DNA of 64,000 bases from an uncultured bacterium (GTDB taxonomy: Bacteria > Planctomycetota > JAJSAM01 > JAJVHW01): NCBI GenBank assembly GCA_937996235.1, contig CALKVK010000033.1, forward strand, positions 252,569-316,568. The letters are read 5' to 3'. The notes below the pieces were generated by a model. It was not told the DNA's origin. It saw only the letters and a list, made by a program, of their open reading frames with translations, and did no database searches. This document shows positions 17,486-25,403 of this stretch, one piece after another. The first letter of the stretch is position 1, and every line of letters begins with the position of its first letter. A program made the position numbers and the translations under genes.

Positions 17486-17923
17486 ATGTCGACTCGTGAC
17501 GCGCTGGAGCTCGGGCTCGTGCTGGCCGGCTTCGGGCAGCTCGCGCTGTGCGCAGGCACGCTCGCGCTCCCGCGCATCCTCGACTGGCGGCGCAAGCTCG
17601 CCGCGCTCCCGCGACTCGAGGGACAGGTGTTCCGCGTCTACGCGGGCTACATCTGGGGCACGAACCTCGCGTTCGGACTCGTCTCCGCGCTGGCTCCGGA
17701 CTGGCTGCTCGACGGGTCGCCGCTCGCGACCGCCGTCGCCGCGTTCATCTGCGTCTACTGGACGGTGCGGCTGCTCCTGCAGTTCGCGTACCTCGACCTC
17801 GCCGCGGCCCGCCCGCCCGGAGGTGTCTACCGCGCGCTCGAGGTCGTGCTGGACGCGCTGTTCGTGGCGCTCACGGTCGGCTACGGCGCCGTCGTCTGGT
17901 GGAACGTGGCGGGCGCTGCGTGA
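17486..17923 (+). CDS. Small four-helix membrane protein
   Basis: A 145-residue integral membrane protein with four predicted helices: LELGLVLAGFGQLALCAG, AYIWGTNLAFGLVSALAP, ATAVAAFICVYWTVRLLLQ, and the C-terminal ALFVALTVGYGAVVWW. No family recognised with confidence. Its stop overlaps the start of the acyltransferase gene (GTGA), so the two are probably co-translated and may work together in the membrane. Confidence 0.75.
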   Translation: MSTRDALELGLVLAGFGQLALCAGTLALPRILDWRRKLAALPRLEGQVFRVYAGYIWGTNLAFGLVSALAPDWLLDGSPLATAVAAFICVYWTVRLLLQFAYLDLAAARPPGGVYRALEVVLDALFVALTVGYGAVVWWNVAGAA

Positions 17924-18903
17924 TCGCGCCGGGGTACGTGCCGTGCGATCCGGCAGTGTGGTGGGGCGTCCTCGCGGTCCTCGTCACCGAGTTCGCGCTC
18001 GTGGCGCTCGTCGGCGGTTTGCGACGGCTCGTACCCGCGCGCGTCGCCGCGTGGGGCGTCCTCGTCGCGTCCGTTGCGGGCGTCGAACTGCTGACGCTTC
18101 GCGAGCCGGCCGGGCTGCGGATGCTGGCGCTCTGCGCAGCGGGCCTCTACGGCATGAAGGGCGTCGTGCTCGTCGAGCACCGCGCGTCCGGCGCCGACCC
18201 GCTCGGCGTGCGCGCGTGGCTCGCGTTCGTGCTCGCGTGGCCGGGCATGCGCGCGAAGGCGTTCGCGGGCGCGTTCGGCAGCGCACGTGGGGGCAGCGCA
18301 CCGCTGGTGCGGAAGGGCGCCGTGGCCCTTGCCGTCGGCACCGTGCTGCTCGCCGTCGCACACCTCGTCGCACCGACGACGCACGGCCGCGTGCTCGCAA
18401 CGGTCTTGGGGCTGCCGGCACTCAGCCTGCTCCTGCACTTCGGCGTCTTCGACGTGTGCGCCGCGGCATGGCGGGCGCTCGGCGCGGACTGCCGCGAGCT
18501 CTTCCGCGCGCCGCTCGCCGCCCGCAGTCTCGCGACGTTCTGGAGCCGCCGCTGGAACCTCGCCTTCTCGGAGATGCTGCAACTGGCCGTCCACCGTCCG
18601 CTCCGCGCGCGCCTCGGCGCGCGCGGAGCCACGTTCGCAGGCTTCGCCGTCTCGGCGCTGCTCCACGAGATGGCGCTCAGTCTGCCGGTCCACGCCGGGT
18701 TCGGCTTGCCGACCCTCTACTTCCTGCTGCACGGCGCGCTGGTGCTCGTCGAGGAGGCGCTCGCCGCCCGCGGCCGTCCCGTCGAGTCCCGCGGCGTCCT
18801 CGCGCACGTCTGGACGCTGACGTGGCTCGGCGCGCCTGTCCTGCTCGTCTTCCACCCGCCGTTCCTCGAGGGCGTCGTCTGGCCGCTGCTGGGGGTGCGC
18901 TGA
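17920..18903 (+). CDS. Wax synthase-like membrane-bound O-acyltransferase
   Basis: A 327-residue polytopic protein of the MBOAT/wax-synthase type. The diagnostic block is ATFWSRRWN near 200, followed by FAGFAVSALLHEMALSL. The H in this LLHE helix is the invariant MBOAT histidine, and an R/W-rich segment precedes it. Such enzymes move acyl groups from acyl-CoA to membrane alcohols or glycans. Substrate cannot be read from sequence. It starts at GTG 17920 overlapping the upstream stop; the same frame open before that is not coding. Confidence 0.82.
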   Translation: MIAPGYVPCDPAVWWGVLAVLVTEFALVALVGGLRRLVPARVAAWGVLVASVAGVELLTLREPAGLRMLALCAAGLYGMKGVVLVEHRASGADPLGVRAWLAFVLAWPGMRAKAFAGAFGSARGGSAPLVRKGAVALAVGTVLLAVAHLVAPTTHGRVLATVLGLPALSLLLHFGVFDVCAAAWRALGADCRELFRAPLAARSLATFWSRRWNLAFSEMLQLAVHRPLRARLGARGATFAGFAVSALLHEMALSLPVHAGFGLPTLYFLLHGALVLVEEALAARGRPVESRGVLAHVWTLTWLGAPVLLVFHPPFLEGVVWPLLGVR

Positions 18904-18959
18904 CCAGTCGGTTCGAGTGGCGGAGCGCGGCCGTGGGTGCGCTCGGCGGGGGAGACGGC

Positions 18960-19844
18960 TCACAGTCTGCCGTTCGCCGCGCCGACGGAACGTCTCGAGG
19001 GCGGCACCTCAGGGGGCTGCGTCTCGCGTGCGCTTCCCTGCTCCGTGCTCGGACGGAACTCCGAGAGCAGGAAGTCCCGCCCGCCCGCGTGGCAGTTCGC
19101 GCAGACGCGCAGGCCGCGGCCGACGTACGCGTTGCGGCCGTCCCGGCGCAGGGTCTCGTAGTAGTACCAGGCGCCCGGCCCGGTGCGACGGCGGCCGCCG
19201 ACGCGGCGCATCACGGCGAACCCCTCGGGCTGCGTCGCTCCCGGGTCGCCGAAGAAGAGTTCCTTCACCATCGCCGCACTGCGACGGAACGGCTCGCGGT
19301 CCGCAGCGAGATCGTCGACCAGACGCGGGCTGTACCACGTGCGGACGTAGCCGCCGTGCGGACCGGCCGACGGGTGGGCCGCGGGTTCCGGCACGTAGCG
19401 CTCGCGGTACTTGCCTTTGCGCAGCCAGCGCAGGAGTCGCGACGGGGCGATCGGCGGGGGAGCCGCGCCGCGCTTCTTCGACGGCACGGCGGAAAGGGCG
19501 GCGCGAGCGACGGCGTCACCTGGTGCGGCGCCTGCGTCCGCGCTCACGGACGTGACGACGAGCGTGCACACGAGCGCTGCCGCCACCGTCGCGAGCAGAG
19601 CCTTACGTCGCGCCGCCCGCGTCGATGTCGCGCGCGACGTCTGCCGCGCGGGTCCGTCCGCAGGAAGTGCCGCCAGCGCGGACGTGGACGGTGTCGCCGC
19701 TGCGGTTCCTGCGCGGGGCGCGTGTCGCGGTCGTCGAGGGCGATCGGCTGGCGCCATGTCGCGCGGAACAGGTCGCGAGATCGGAGCATTCCGCCGGTCG
19801 CGAGACGACGACGCCGCGCTGCCGCCCCCGACACGTCCCGGCAT
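18960..19844 (-). CDS. Membrane-anchored P460-like cytochrome with one CxxCH
   Basis: A 294-residue frame. The N-terminal 80 residues are basic and low in complexity, and the real start may be downstream (ATG at 19757). A hydrophobic anchor follows (KALLATVAAALVCTLVVTS). The C-terminal half resembles cytochrome P460 proteins: GGYVRTWYSPRLVDD, MVKELFFGDP, PGAWYYYETLR, then the single haem site CANCH. P460-type proteins oxidise or reduce small nitrogen compounds, or act as haem carriers; the lysine cross-link cannot be judged here. It is convergent with the acyltransferase gene. Confidence 0.7.
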   Translation of the reverse strand: MPGRVGGGSAASSSRDRRNAPISRPVPRDMAPADRPRRPRHAPRAGTAAATPSTSALAALPADGPARQTSRATSTRAARRKALLATVAAALVCTLVVTSVSADAGAAPGDAVARAALSAVPSKKRGAAPPPIAPSRLLRWLRKGKYRERYVPEPAAHPSAGPHGGYVRTWYSPRLVDDLAADREPFRRSAAMVKELFFGDPGATQPEGFAVMRRVGGRRRTGPGAWYYYETLRRDGRNAYVGRGLRVCANCHAGGRDFLLSEFRPSTEQGSARETQPPEVPPSRRSVGAANGRL

Positions 19845-19926
19845 CTCGCCGCGCGCGCAGCACCGCCGCCGCCACGCGACAGGAGTGCGACACGACGGGG
19901 TCGTGCCGAGGGGCGCGCGTCGAGTC

Positions 19927-20131
19927 GGGGACGGGGCTGCCCTGTTGCATTGTTCGGAGCCCGCGGGCGCGAGTCGTGCGGCGCCTGCGTCGGCGCTGCG
20001 GGGCCGCTGCCGTCAGCATCGGCTCGGAGTCGTTCGGCGCGACATGCGCCGGAAGCGGGATCGCCGCCGACGCGGACGCCGGAGGGGCCGTCCGCTTTGC
20101 ACCACAAGAGCACTCAGGCAGCCCTGTCCCC
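19927..20131. mobile_element. Family B inverted-repeat element, copy 2
   Basis: A 205 bp copy with GGGGACGGGGCTGCC at 19927-19941 and GGCAGCCCTGTCCCC at 20117-20131. The interior shares with copy 3 the segments around GCTGCCGTCAGC and CGGCGCGACAT. The rest of the 19845-20314 gap holds the 25-bp direct repeat and the promoter of the next gene. Confidence 0.75.
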
Positions 20132-20161
20132 GCGGGATCTCCGAGGGTAGGCCGCCGCCCT

Positions 20162-20186
20162 GCCGTGTCTTGGACGAATGCGTCAT
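20162..20186. repeat. 25-bp direct repeat, copy 2
   Basis: Identical to 17379-17403. It lies 31 bases after the end of family B copy 2. Confidence 0.7.
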
Positions 20187-20300
20187 GGCGTGACGGGGCG
20201 TGCCGCGACCCATCGTCGTCGGCGAGGCTCGCGACCGAATGCGCTCGATCTGCGGCGTGCGAGGGGCGATACCGGGCGACACTCCGCGCCGTCCGCCGCC

Positions 20301-20306
20301 TACACT
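20301..20306 (+). promoter_or_regulatory. TACACT -10-like box, leaderless start of the FGE-like gene
   Basis: TACACT is followed by 8 bases and the ATG at 20315, with no Shine-Dalgarno sequence. Confidence 0.5.
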
Positions 20307-20314
20307 GCGGATCG

Positions 20315-21220
20315 ATGCCGCGCCACGAGACGACGGTCGGGGGCTCGCTCGGCGGCCTGCGCCTCAGGTGGGTGCTGCTCGCCGCGGCGCTGCTTGTCGC
20401 GGTGATGGCGGCCGCGATCCTGGCCGCGCTGCACCTGCGCTCGCGGTGGTCGCTCCCACCGCCGGTGCCCGGCGACCTCACCGTCGCGCTCGGAGACGGC
20501 GTGTCGATGGCGTTCGTCGAGATCGCGCCCGGGACGTTGGACGTCCCCATGCACCTCGGCGGACTGATCCCCGGGTACGAGCTGGAGATCGACGAACCGT
20601 ATCTCGTCAGCGCGACGGAGGTCAGCGGCGCGCAGTGGCGCGCCGTCATGGGTTCGCCGCCCCCGCTGCAGCCCGACCCCAGGAAGCCGGTGTGGGTCTC
20701 GTTCGCGGATGCCCAGAGCTTCATCGCACGGCTCCAGCGATTCGTGGGTCCGCGGTATGAGGCGTACATCCCGACCGAGGTTCAGTGGGAGTACGCCTGC
20801 CGCGCCGGGGATCCACGCGACGACCTGGCGACGCGCTCGCCGAGTTCCATCGACGCAATCGCCTGGCATCGTGACAACAGCGGGATGACGCAGGAGCCGC
20901 CTCCCGACCTGGAGGGGGAGTCGTCGTCCGCGACGTCCTGGTACGGCGATCCGTTCCATCCGGTCGCCGGCAAGGCCCCGAACGCGTGGGGGCTCTACGA
21001 CATGCTCGGGAACGCCGAGGAGTGGTGCGAGCCGGACGTACCGGCCGACGGCGGCGACGTCGCGGACGATGCGGCTGCCGCGAACCGCGTCGTGGCGCGC
21101 GGTGGAAGCGGCATGACACCCCGGCGGAACCTGTCGCCGCGCAGCGTGGGATCGGCTGCACGCGCCAACCCGATGTTCAAGGCCGGCGTCCGCGTGGTCC
21201 TGATGCGTGCGATCGAGTAA
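20315..21220 (+). CDS. Formylglycine-generating-enzyme (SUMF1) domain membrane protein
   Basis: A 301-residue protein. One N-terminal helix (WVLLAAALLVAVMAAAILAAL) anchors it, and the rest faces outward. It has the FGE-sulfatase fold: FVEIAPGTLDV, YLVSATEVSGAQWRAVMG, WVSFADAQSFIARLQ, YIPTEVQWEYACRAG, APNAWGLYDMLGNAEEWCEP, ARGGS near the end. Most SUMF1-like proteins are not true sulfatase activators, and the paired active-site cysteines of FGE are not evident, so it may be a binding or lectin-like domain. No sulfatase lies nearby. Confidence 0.85.
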   Translation: MPRHETTVGGSLGGLRLRWVLLAAALLVAVMAAAILAALHLRSRWSLPPPVPGDLTVALGDGVSMAFVEIAPGTLDVPMHLGGLIPGYELEIDEPYLVSATEVSGAQWRAVMGSPPPLQPDPRKPVWVSFADAQSFIARLQRFVGPRYEAYIPTEVQWEYACRAGDPRDDLATRSPSSIDAIAWHRDNSGMTQEPPPDLEGESSSATSWYGDPFHPVAGKAPNAWGLYDMLGNAEEWCEPDVPADGGDVADDAAAANRVVARGGSGMTPRRNLSPRSVGSAARANPMFKAGVRVVLMRAIE

Positions 21221-21296
21221 CGCGAGCAACCGGGCCGCGTCGGAGGTTCGCGTGACCGCGAACGACCGCGCTCGGCGCGAGCTCTTGATCCGAGTC

Positions 21297-21524
21297 GGGG
21301 ACAGGGCTGCCCTGCTGCCTTGTCCAGATGCCGCGGGCGGTCGGGGAGAGCCGCCGCGAGCGCGCGTCGTGTGGCGGCCTCGTCGGCGCTCCGACGCGGC
21401 TGCCGTCAGCCTCAGCTCAGCCGCGTCCGGCGCGACGTACTCCCGTGGTGGGACCGCGGCCTGCGCGGACGCCGCAGGGACCATCGACTCTGCACCGTAA
21501 AGGCAAAAAGGCAGCCCTGTCCCC
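21297..21524. mobile_element. Family B inverted-repeat element, copy 3
   Basis: A 228 bp copy bounded by GGGGACAGGGCTGCC (21297-21311) and its complement (21510-21524). Imperfect pairing of the ends continues for about 25 bases. The right end abuts a transposase remnant. Confidence 0.78.
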
Positions 21525-21690
21525 GCTGATCCAACATGCCGTCGGCGGCCAGCAGCACGATGCACGCGCGCCGGTAGACCCGCGCCTCTCCGAACTGCTC
21601 GCGGAGGACCTGCCCGAGCTCCCAGCGCTTCTGCGCGCGGAGTCGGATGTCTATGTCCGAACAATCGTCCGACACGGGCGCCGAATGCAT
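21525..21690 (-). pseudogene. Remnant of an IS630-like transposase N-terminus
   Basis: From ATG 21690 the minus strand reads about 55 residues ending RRACIVLLAADGMLDQRG. The pattern RARxxLLAADGMxNxxIA is the start of the helix-turn-helix in IS630-family transposases. The frame runs directly into family B copy 3, where the rest of the gene should be, and family A copy 2 begins 25 bases upstream of its start. A short degraded fragment; family call from one motif. Confidence 0.5.
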
Positions 21691-21714
21691 CGGAACCCTC
21701 CGGTTGCTGCGCTC

Positions 21715-21951
21715 GCCCGCATCGTTCACCAGCTCTCGCGGCGAGTGCGGCTGAGACGCAGTCGTCTCCGGGGCCGTGTCCGCGGCGCCTGCGCTCACTC
21801 CACGCGGCAGTCCGTCTCGACCGAGCCGGAGGCGCGAGGTCAAGGAGGCGCGACGAAGTCGGGGTTGAACGCCCCGTTCGAGGAGCGCCGAGGCAGAGAT
21901 CGCGACTCCGGCGACGTGCCGGGCGCGGGAGCGGGTGAACGATGCGGGCTA
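21715..21951 (+). mobile_element. Family A inverted-repeat element, copy 2 (MITE-like)
   Basis: A copy of about 235-237 bp with GCCCGCATCGTTCACCAGC at the left and GGTGAACGATGCGGGCTA at the right. It is in the same orientation as copy 3. The left TA is lost (CTCGCCC). The right CTA supplies the TAG stop codon of the HEAT-repeat gene. With family B copy 3 and the transposase remnant it explains the gap 21221-21948. Confidence 0.78.
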
Positions 21952-24900
21952 GCGGACGCTCCGATCGATCCGCCACGGTGTCTGCAACATGAGGCAGCAC
22001 ATTGCGGTTGCGTAGATGCAGCCGCCGCCGCGCGCCCACGCGCCGACAGCGAACCACGATCCACGCCAGTGTCGGTCGTCGTCAAGCTGTTGTGGCAGGA
22101 GCGCATCCAACAGCGCGTCGTCCCACGCCTTCCACTCGTCGCCGCCGAAGTGAAACTCCGCTAGCGTGCCCCAGTACCAGTAGTAGAGGTCGATTCTGCC
22201 AGAGTCGACATCCCAGACCGGAGCCTGCTTGGAAATCAGGTTCAATCCATTCTTCAGGTCTGCGGAGCTCTGGGGGAGCTCTCCGCCGTATAGACGTATC
22301 ATCACTCCCATGGCGGTCGTGGCCTCACAGAGCGCGTAGGGGAAGCGCCCGTGGTCGCCTTCGTAGCGTTGCCCCCCTCCACCGCGTTGCTGATAGCCGA
22401 CGCGGCCGGACTCGGATTCCGTCATCTTCTGGACCCAGGCCGTCGCACCTCGGAATACGCCTCCATTCACTTCGAAGCCGGCGTGCTGTGCGGCGTCGAG
22501 AACCTGCACCATGCACGCGGTGACGGACGTGTCGTTGTCGCCGTTGCGCACGCCGTAGCGCCACGCGAGGTACGGGTTCTGCGAGGCCTCGATGAACCCG
22601 ACAGCGCGCTCAGCCGGCCCGCGGAGCGCCTCCGCGCCGGTCATGGCGTATGCATCGACGAGTGCGAGGGCGGCCCACGCATGGTTGTACTGGAAGCGGC
22701 TGGTCAGACGCGTACCGACGCATCCCTCGGAGTCCTGAACCGCGATCAGGTACTCGAGCCCCCGACGCACGACGCCGGCGTACTCGCCTGTGGCGTGAGT
22801 GTGCCCGTTACCGAGGAAGCACAGCAGCGCCATTCCCGTCAGAGCGGGGTCCCACGGCGCCTCGCCCTCGCCCACACACGGACTGTGACACGCGCCCTTC
22901 GCGAAGCCGTCGCTGTCCCAGTTGCCGCCTGGCGACTGGTGTCGCTCCAGCCAGTCGAGCGCCTCGTCGATCGCCGCCAGGCGTGCCGCGGTACGCTTGT
23001 TGCGCCGCTGCTCGCGTTGGGCTGCCACGCGGGCGCTTCGTTCCGGCTTCGGGTCGAGGGCCAGCCACGGGTCCTTCGTCAGTTCGGCGAGCAGGGCCTT
23101 GCCTCGGGTCTGCAGCTCGGCGTCTGCATCTCTCGCGAGCGCCCGGACCGGGCGAATGACATCGACGGTCAGCGGCAGTGACTCCAGAAGATCGGCCGCG
23201 CTCGCGCGCACCTCGCGCGGCTGTGTAGCGTCGAGCCCACGCGCGACGACGTCGGGACGCCCGGCGGGAGGCGACGCCTCGAATGCGCTCTCGAGCGCCG
23301 CGACCCGCACCTCCGGCTCGTTTGCCTTCCACGCGACGTCGAGCGCGATCTGAGCTCGCTTGTCACCCGGATTCTGAGCGAGGAGGGCGACGGCGGCGGC
23401 TACGCGGACGCGACCGTCGTTGTCTCGCAGCCGCGCCGCGAGCGCCACGCGCTGCTCCCGGGAGGGATCCGCAAGCGAGCCGACGCCGCGCACGGCGACC
23501 ATGCGCAGCGCTGCGGCGTCGTCCTGCATGAGCTCGGTCAGCACGCGATCGGCTTCGGCGTCGGAGGACGCGAACGGCACGAGCGACTCCGCCGCGCGCG
23601 TACGTACGACGAGATCGTCGTCCGTCAGCTTGTCGGACAGCGCGCGCACGGCGTCGCGACCGAGCGGCACGAGCAGCGCGCGCGCGGCGTCGCGTCGTGA
23701 GCGTTCGTCACCGAGCGCGGCGTCGATCAGGGCGTCGAGACCGTCGCGGCCCGCGTTCCGGATCAGCGTGTTCGCGGCTTCGCGCCCTGTGTACGTCGGG
23801 TGGCTGAGCGCGTCGAGCAGCGCCGGCACCGCCCGCGCGCCCTGGCGCTCGAGCGCCGCCGTCGCCGCGCTCCGGGCATCGATCTCCGTCTCCGAAAGGA
23901 GCGCGACGAGCGCGCCGGTGCCCGCGTCGCCGACCGCCTCGAGGGCGATGTCCATCTGATCGTCCGACACCGTGACTGCGGCGCGGACGAGCGCCGCGAT
24001 CGCCGCGTCCCCCAGCGAGAGGACCGTGTCGGCGGCGGTGCGTCGGGCGGTCGGGCTGCCTTCCAGAACCGCCTGGATCAGCTGCTCCATACCGTGCGTG
24101 GGAAGTCCGACGAGCGACGCTCTCGCGAGGTCCCGCGTCGCTTCTGATTCGCTGCCGAGTGCGGCCCTCAGCTCGCCCAGCGACGACGCGGAACCGATCT
24201 TGACGAGCGCGCCGGCCGCCCCCTCGCGCAGCGCCGGATCCGGGGACTCGAGCATCTCGCCGAGCGGATGCTCAGCGGCGAGTCCGATGCGTGTGAGGAC
24301 CTCGAGGGCTTGAGTCCGCGTGGTCTCGTCGCCGGTGCGGATCGCGTCGGCGAGCGCATCGACAGCGGCGGGACCGAGACCGACCGCCTCGTCGACCGCG
24401 GCGACTCCGTGCGTCGCGAGGCGTGCGACCACCGCGTCGGTCCTCGCGCGGTCGAGGTGCGCCAGCAGATCCCGGACGTCCGGACCAACGCTCGGGTCGG
24501 ACGTGCTCCTCTCGAGAGTCGCACGTGCCGCCTCGCCACGTTCGAGCAGGGCCTTTCGTGCGGCGTCCCGCAGCGCGGGCTCACCCAGCGCGACGACGAA
24601 AGCAGCGTCGCCTTCTCTCCCCGACAGCGCCGTCAGCGCGGCCATTCGCCGCTCCTCGCTTCCAGAGCGGGTCGCCCGTCGCAGAACCTCTCTTCCGGGC
24701 TCGGTCGATGCGAGCGCCGCGGCGGCCGCGTCCCGTGCCACCGTGTCAGCCGAGCCAAGTGCATCGAGGAGATCGTCAAGGCCGGCGCCGCCGGCAGTTG
24801 CGAGGGCTGTAGCGGCGGCCTCGCGCTGCGCCGTCGAACCGATTCGCAGGCGCGCCGCGGCAGCCGCGATTCCCGGCTCCCCGAGCGTGGCCAGCGTCTT

Positions 24901-25191
24901 CGCGGCGAGCTCTCGCACCGAGGGGCTGGCGTCGTCGAGGCAGCCGGCGACTGTGGGGGCCACGCGCTCGTCGTCGGGATGCGTCGTCTGCAGCGCGCGG
25001 AGGGCGGCCGCGCGCTCCGCGGGCTCCGACAGAGCGTCGATCCACTGCGTGAGCGTGCGCCCCTCGAACCGCGGCTCGGTCGGCGCCTGCGGCACGGGCG
25101 CAGGCTCGCCTCCTCCGTCGCAGGCCGGCAGGCACACGAGCACACCGGCTCCGACGATCAACGCGACTCGGATCAGCCTGCGCACGTTCAC
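21949..25191 (-). CDS. HEAT-repeat lipoprotein with C-terminal squalene-cyclase-like toroid domain
   Basis: A 1080-residue exported lipoprotein (CLPAC lipobox near residue 20). Residues about 50-700 are about 20 HEAT/PBS-lyase-type helical repeats (for example VGDAGTGALVALLSETEIDARSAATAAL read as helix pairs). Residues about 730-1080 form an alpha/alpha toroid of the prenyltransferase/squalene-cyclase type: AIDEALDWLERHQSPGGNWD, ALTGMALLCFLGNGHTH, GLEYLIAVQDSEGCVG, YNHAWAALALVDAYAMTG, VTACMVQVLDAA. It lacks the DxDD acid motif of true cyclases, so it is probably not catalytic. Start GTG 25191 is chosen for the signal peptide and the GAGGGG just before it. The stop lies in family A copy 2. Confidence 0.9.
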   Translation of the reverse strand: MNVRRLIRVALIVGAGVLVCLPACDGGGEPAPVPQAPTEPRFEGRTLTQWIDALSEPAERAAALRALQTTHPDDERVAPTVAGCLDDASPSVRELAAKTLATLGEPGIAAAAARLRIGSTAQREAAATALATAGGAGLDDLLDALGSADTVARDAAAAALASTEPGREVLRRATRSGSEERRMAALTALSGREGDAAFVVALGEPALRDAARKALLERGEAARATLERSTSDPSVGPDVRDLLAHLDRARTDAVVARLATHGVAAVDEAVGLGPAAVDALADAIRTGDETTRTQALEVLTRIGLAAEHPLGEMLESPDPALREGAAGALVKIGSASSLGELRAALGSESEATRDLARASLVGLPTHGMEQLIQAVLEGSPTARRTAADTVLSLGDAAIAALVRAAVTVSDDQMDIALEAVGDAGTGALVALLSETEIDARSAATAALERQGARAVPALLDALSHPTYTGREAANTLIRNAGRDGLDALIDAALGDERSRRDAARALLVPLGRDAVRALSDKLTDDDLVVRTRAAESLVPFASSDAEADRVLTELMQDDAAALRMVAVRGVGSLADPSREQRVALAARLRDNDGRVRVAAAVALLAQNPGDKRAQIALDVAWKANEPEVRVAALESAFEASPPAGRPDVVARGLDATQPREVRASAADLLESLPLTVDVIRPVRALARDADAELQTRGKALLAELTKDPWLALDPKPERSARVAAQREQRRNKRTAARLAAIDEALDWLERHQSPGGNWDSDGFAKGACHSPCVGEGEAPWDPALTGMALLCFLGNGHTHATGEYAGVVRRGLEYLIAVQDSEGCVGTRLTSRFQYNHAWAALALVDAYAMTGAEALRGPAERAVGFIEASQNPYLAWRYGVRNGDNDTSVTACMVQVLDAAQHAGFEVNGGVFRGATAWVQKMTESESGRVGYQQRGGGGQRYEGDHGRFPYALCEATTAMGVMIRLYGGELPQSSADLKNGLNLISKQAPVWDVDSGRIDLYYWYWGTLAEFHFGGDEWKAWDDALLDALLPQQLDDDRHWRGSWFAVGAWARGGGCIYATAMCCLMLQTPWRIDRSVR

Positions 25192-25242
25192 CCCCTCGCG
25201 GTCGGGCCGCGTGACGCGCGACTCTAGCGCGCATCGTGTCTT

Positions 25243-25377
25243 GGGGACGCTGGCAACCAAGTCGGGTTCCAGCCTCCACGCTGCCACGGTCCGGGCCTCG
25301 CGAGGGCTGTCCGCGTTCCTCGCGCCGACGCGCCGCCGAAACTGAGGCTGGAACTTGACCTAGTTGCCAGCGTCCCC
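25243..25377. mobile_element. Family E inverted-repeat element
   Basis: A 135 bp element bounded by GGGGACGCTGGCAAC (25243-25257) and its exact complement (25363-25377). Pairing continues through CAAGTCGGGTTCCAGCCTC with few mismatches, giving arms of about 34 bases. It is the only copy in the window. It shares the GGGGAC head with family B and the half-site cluster at 2130-2358. Confidence 0.7.
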
Positions 25378-25403
25378 GCGCGCGCCGTTGCGGCTCCACC
25401 CCG

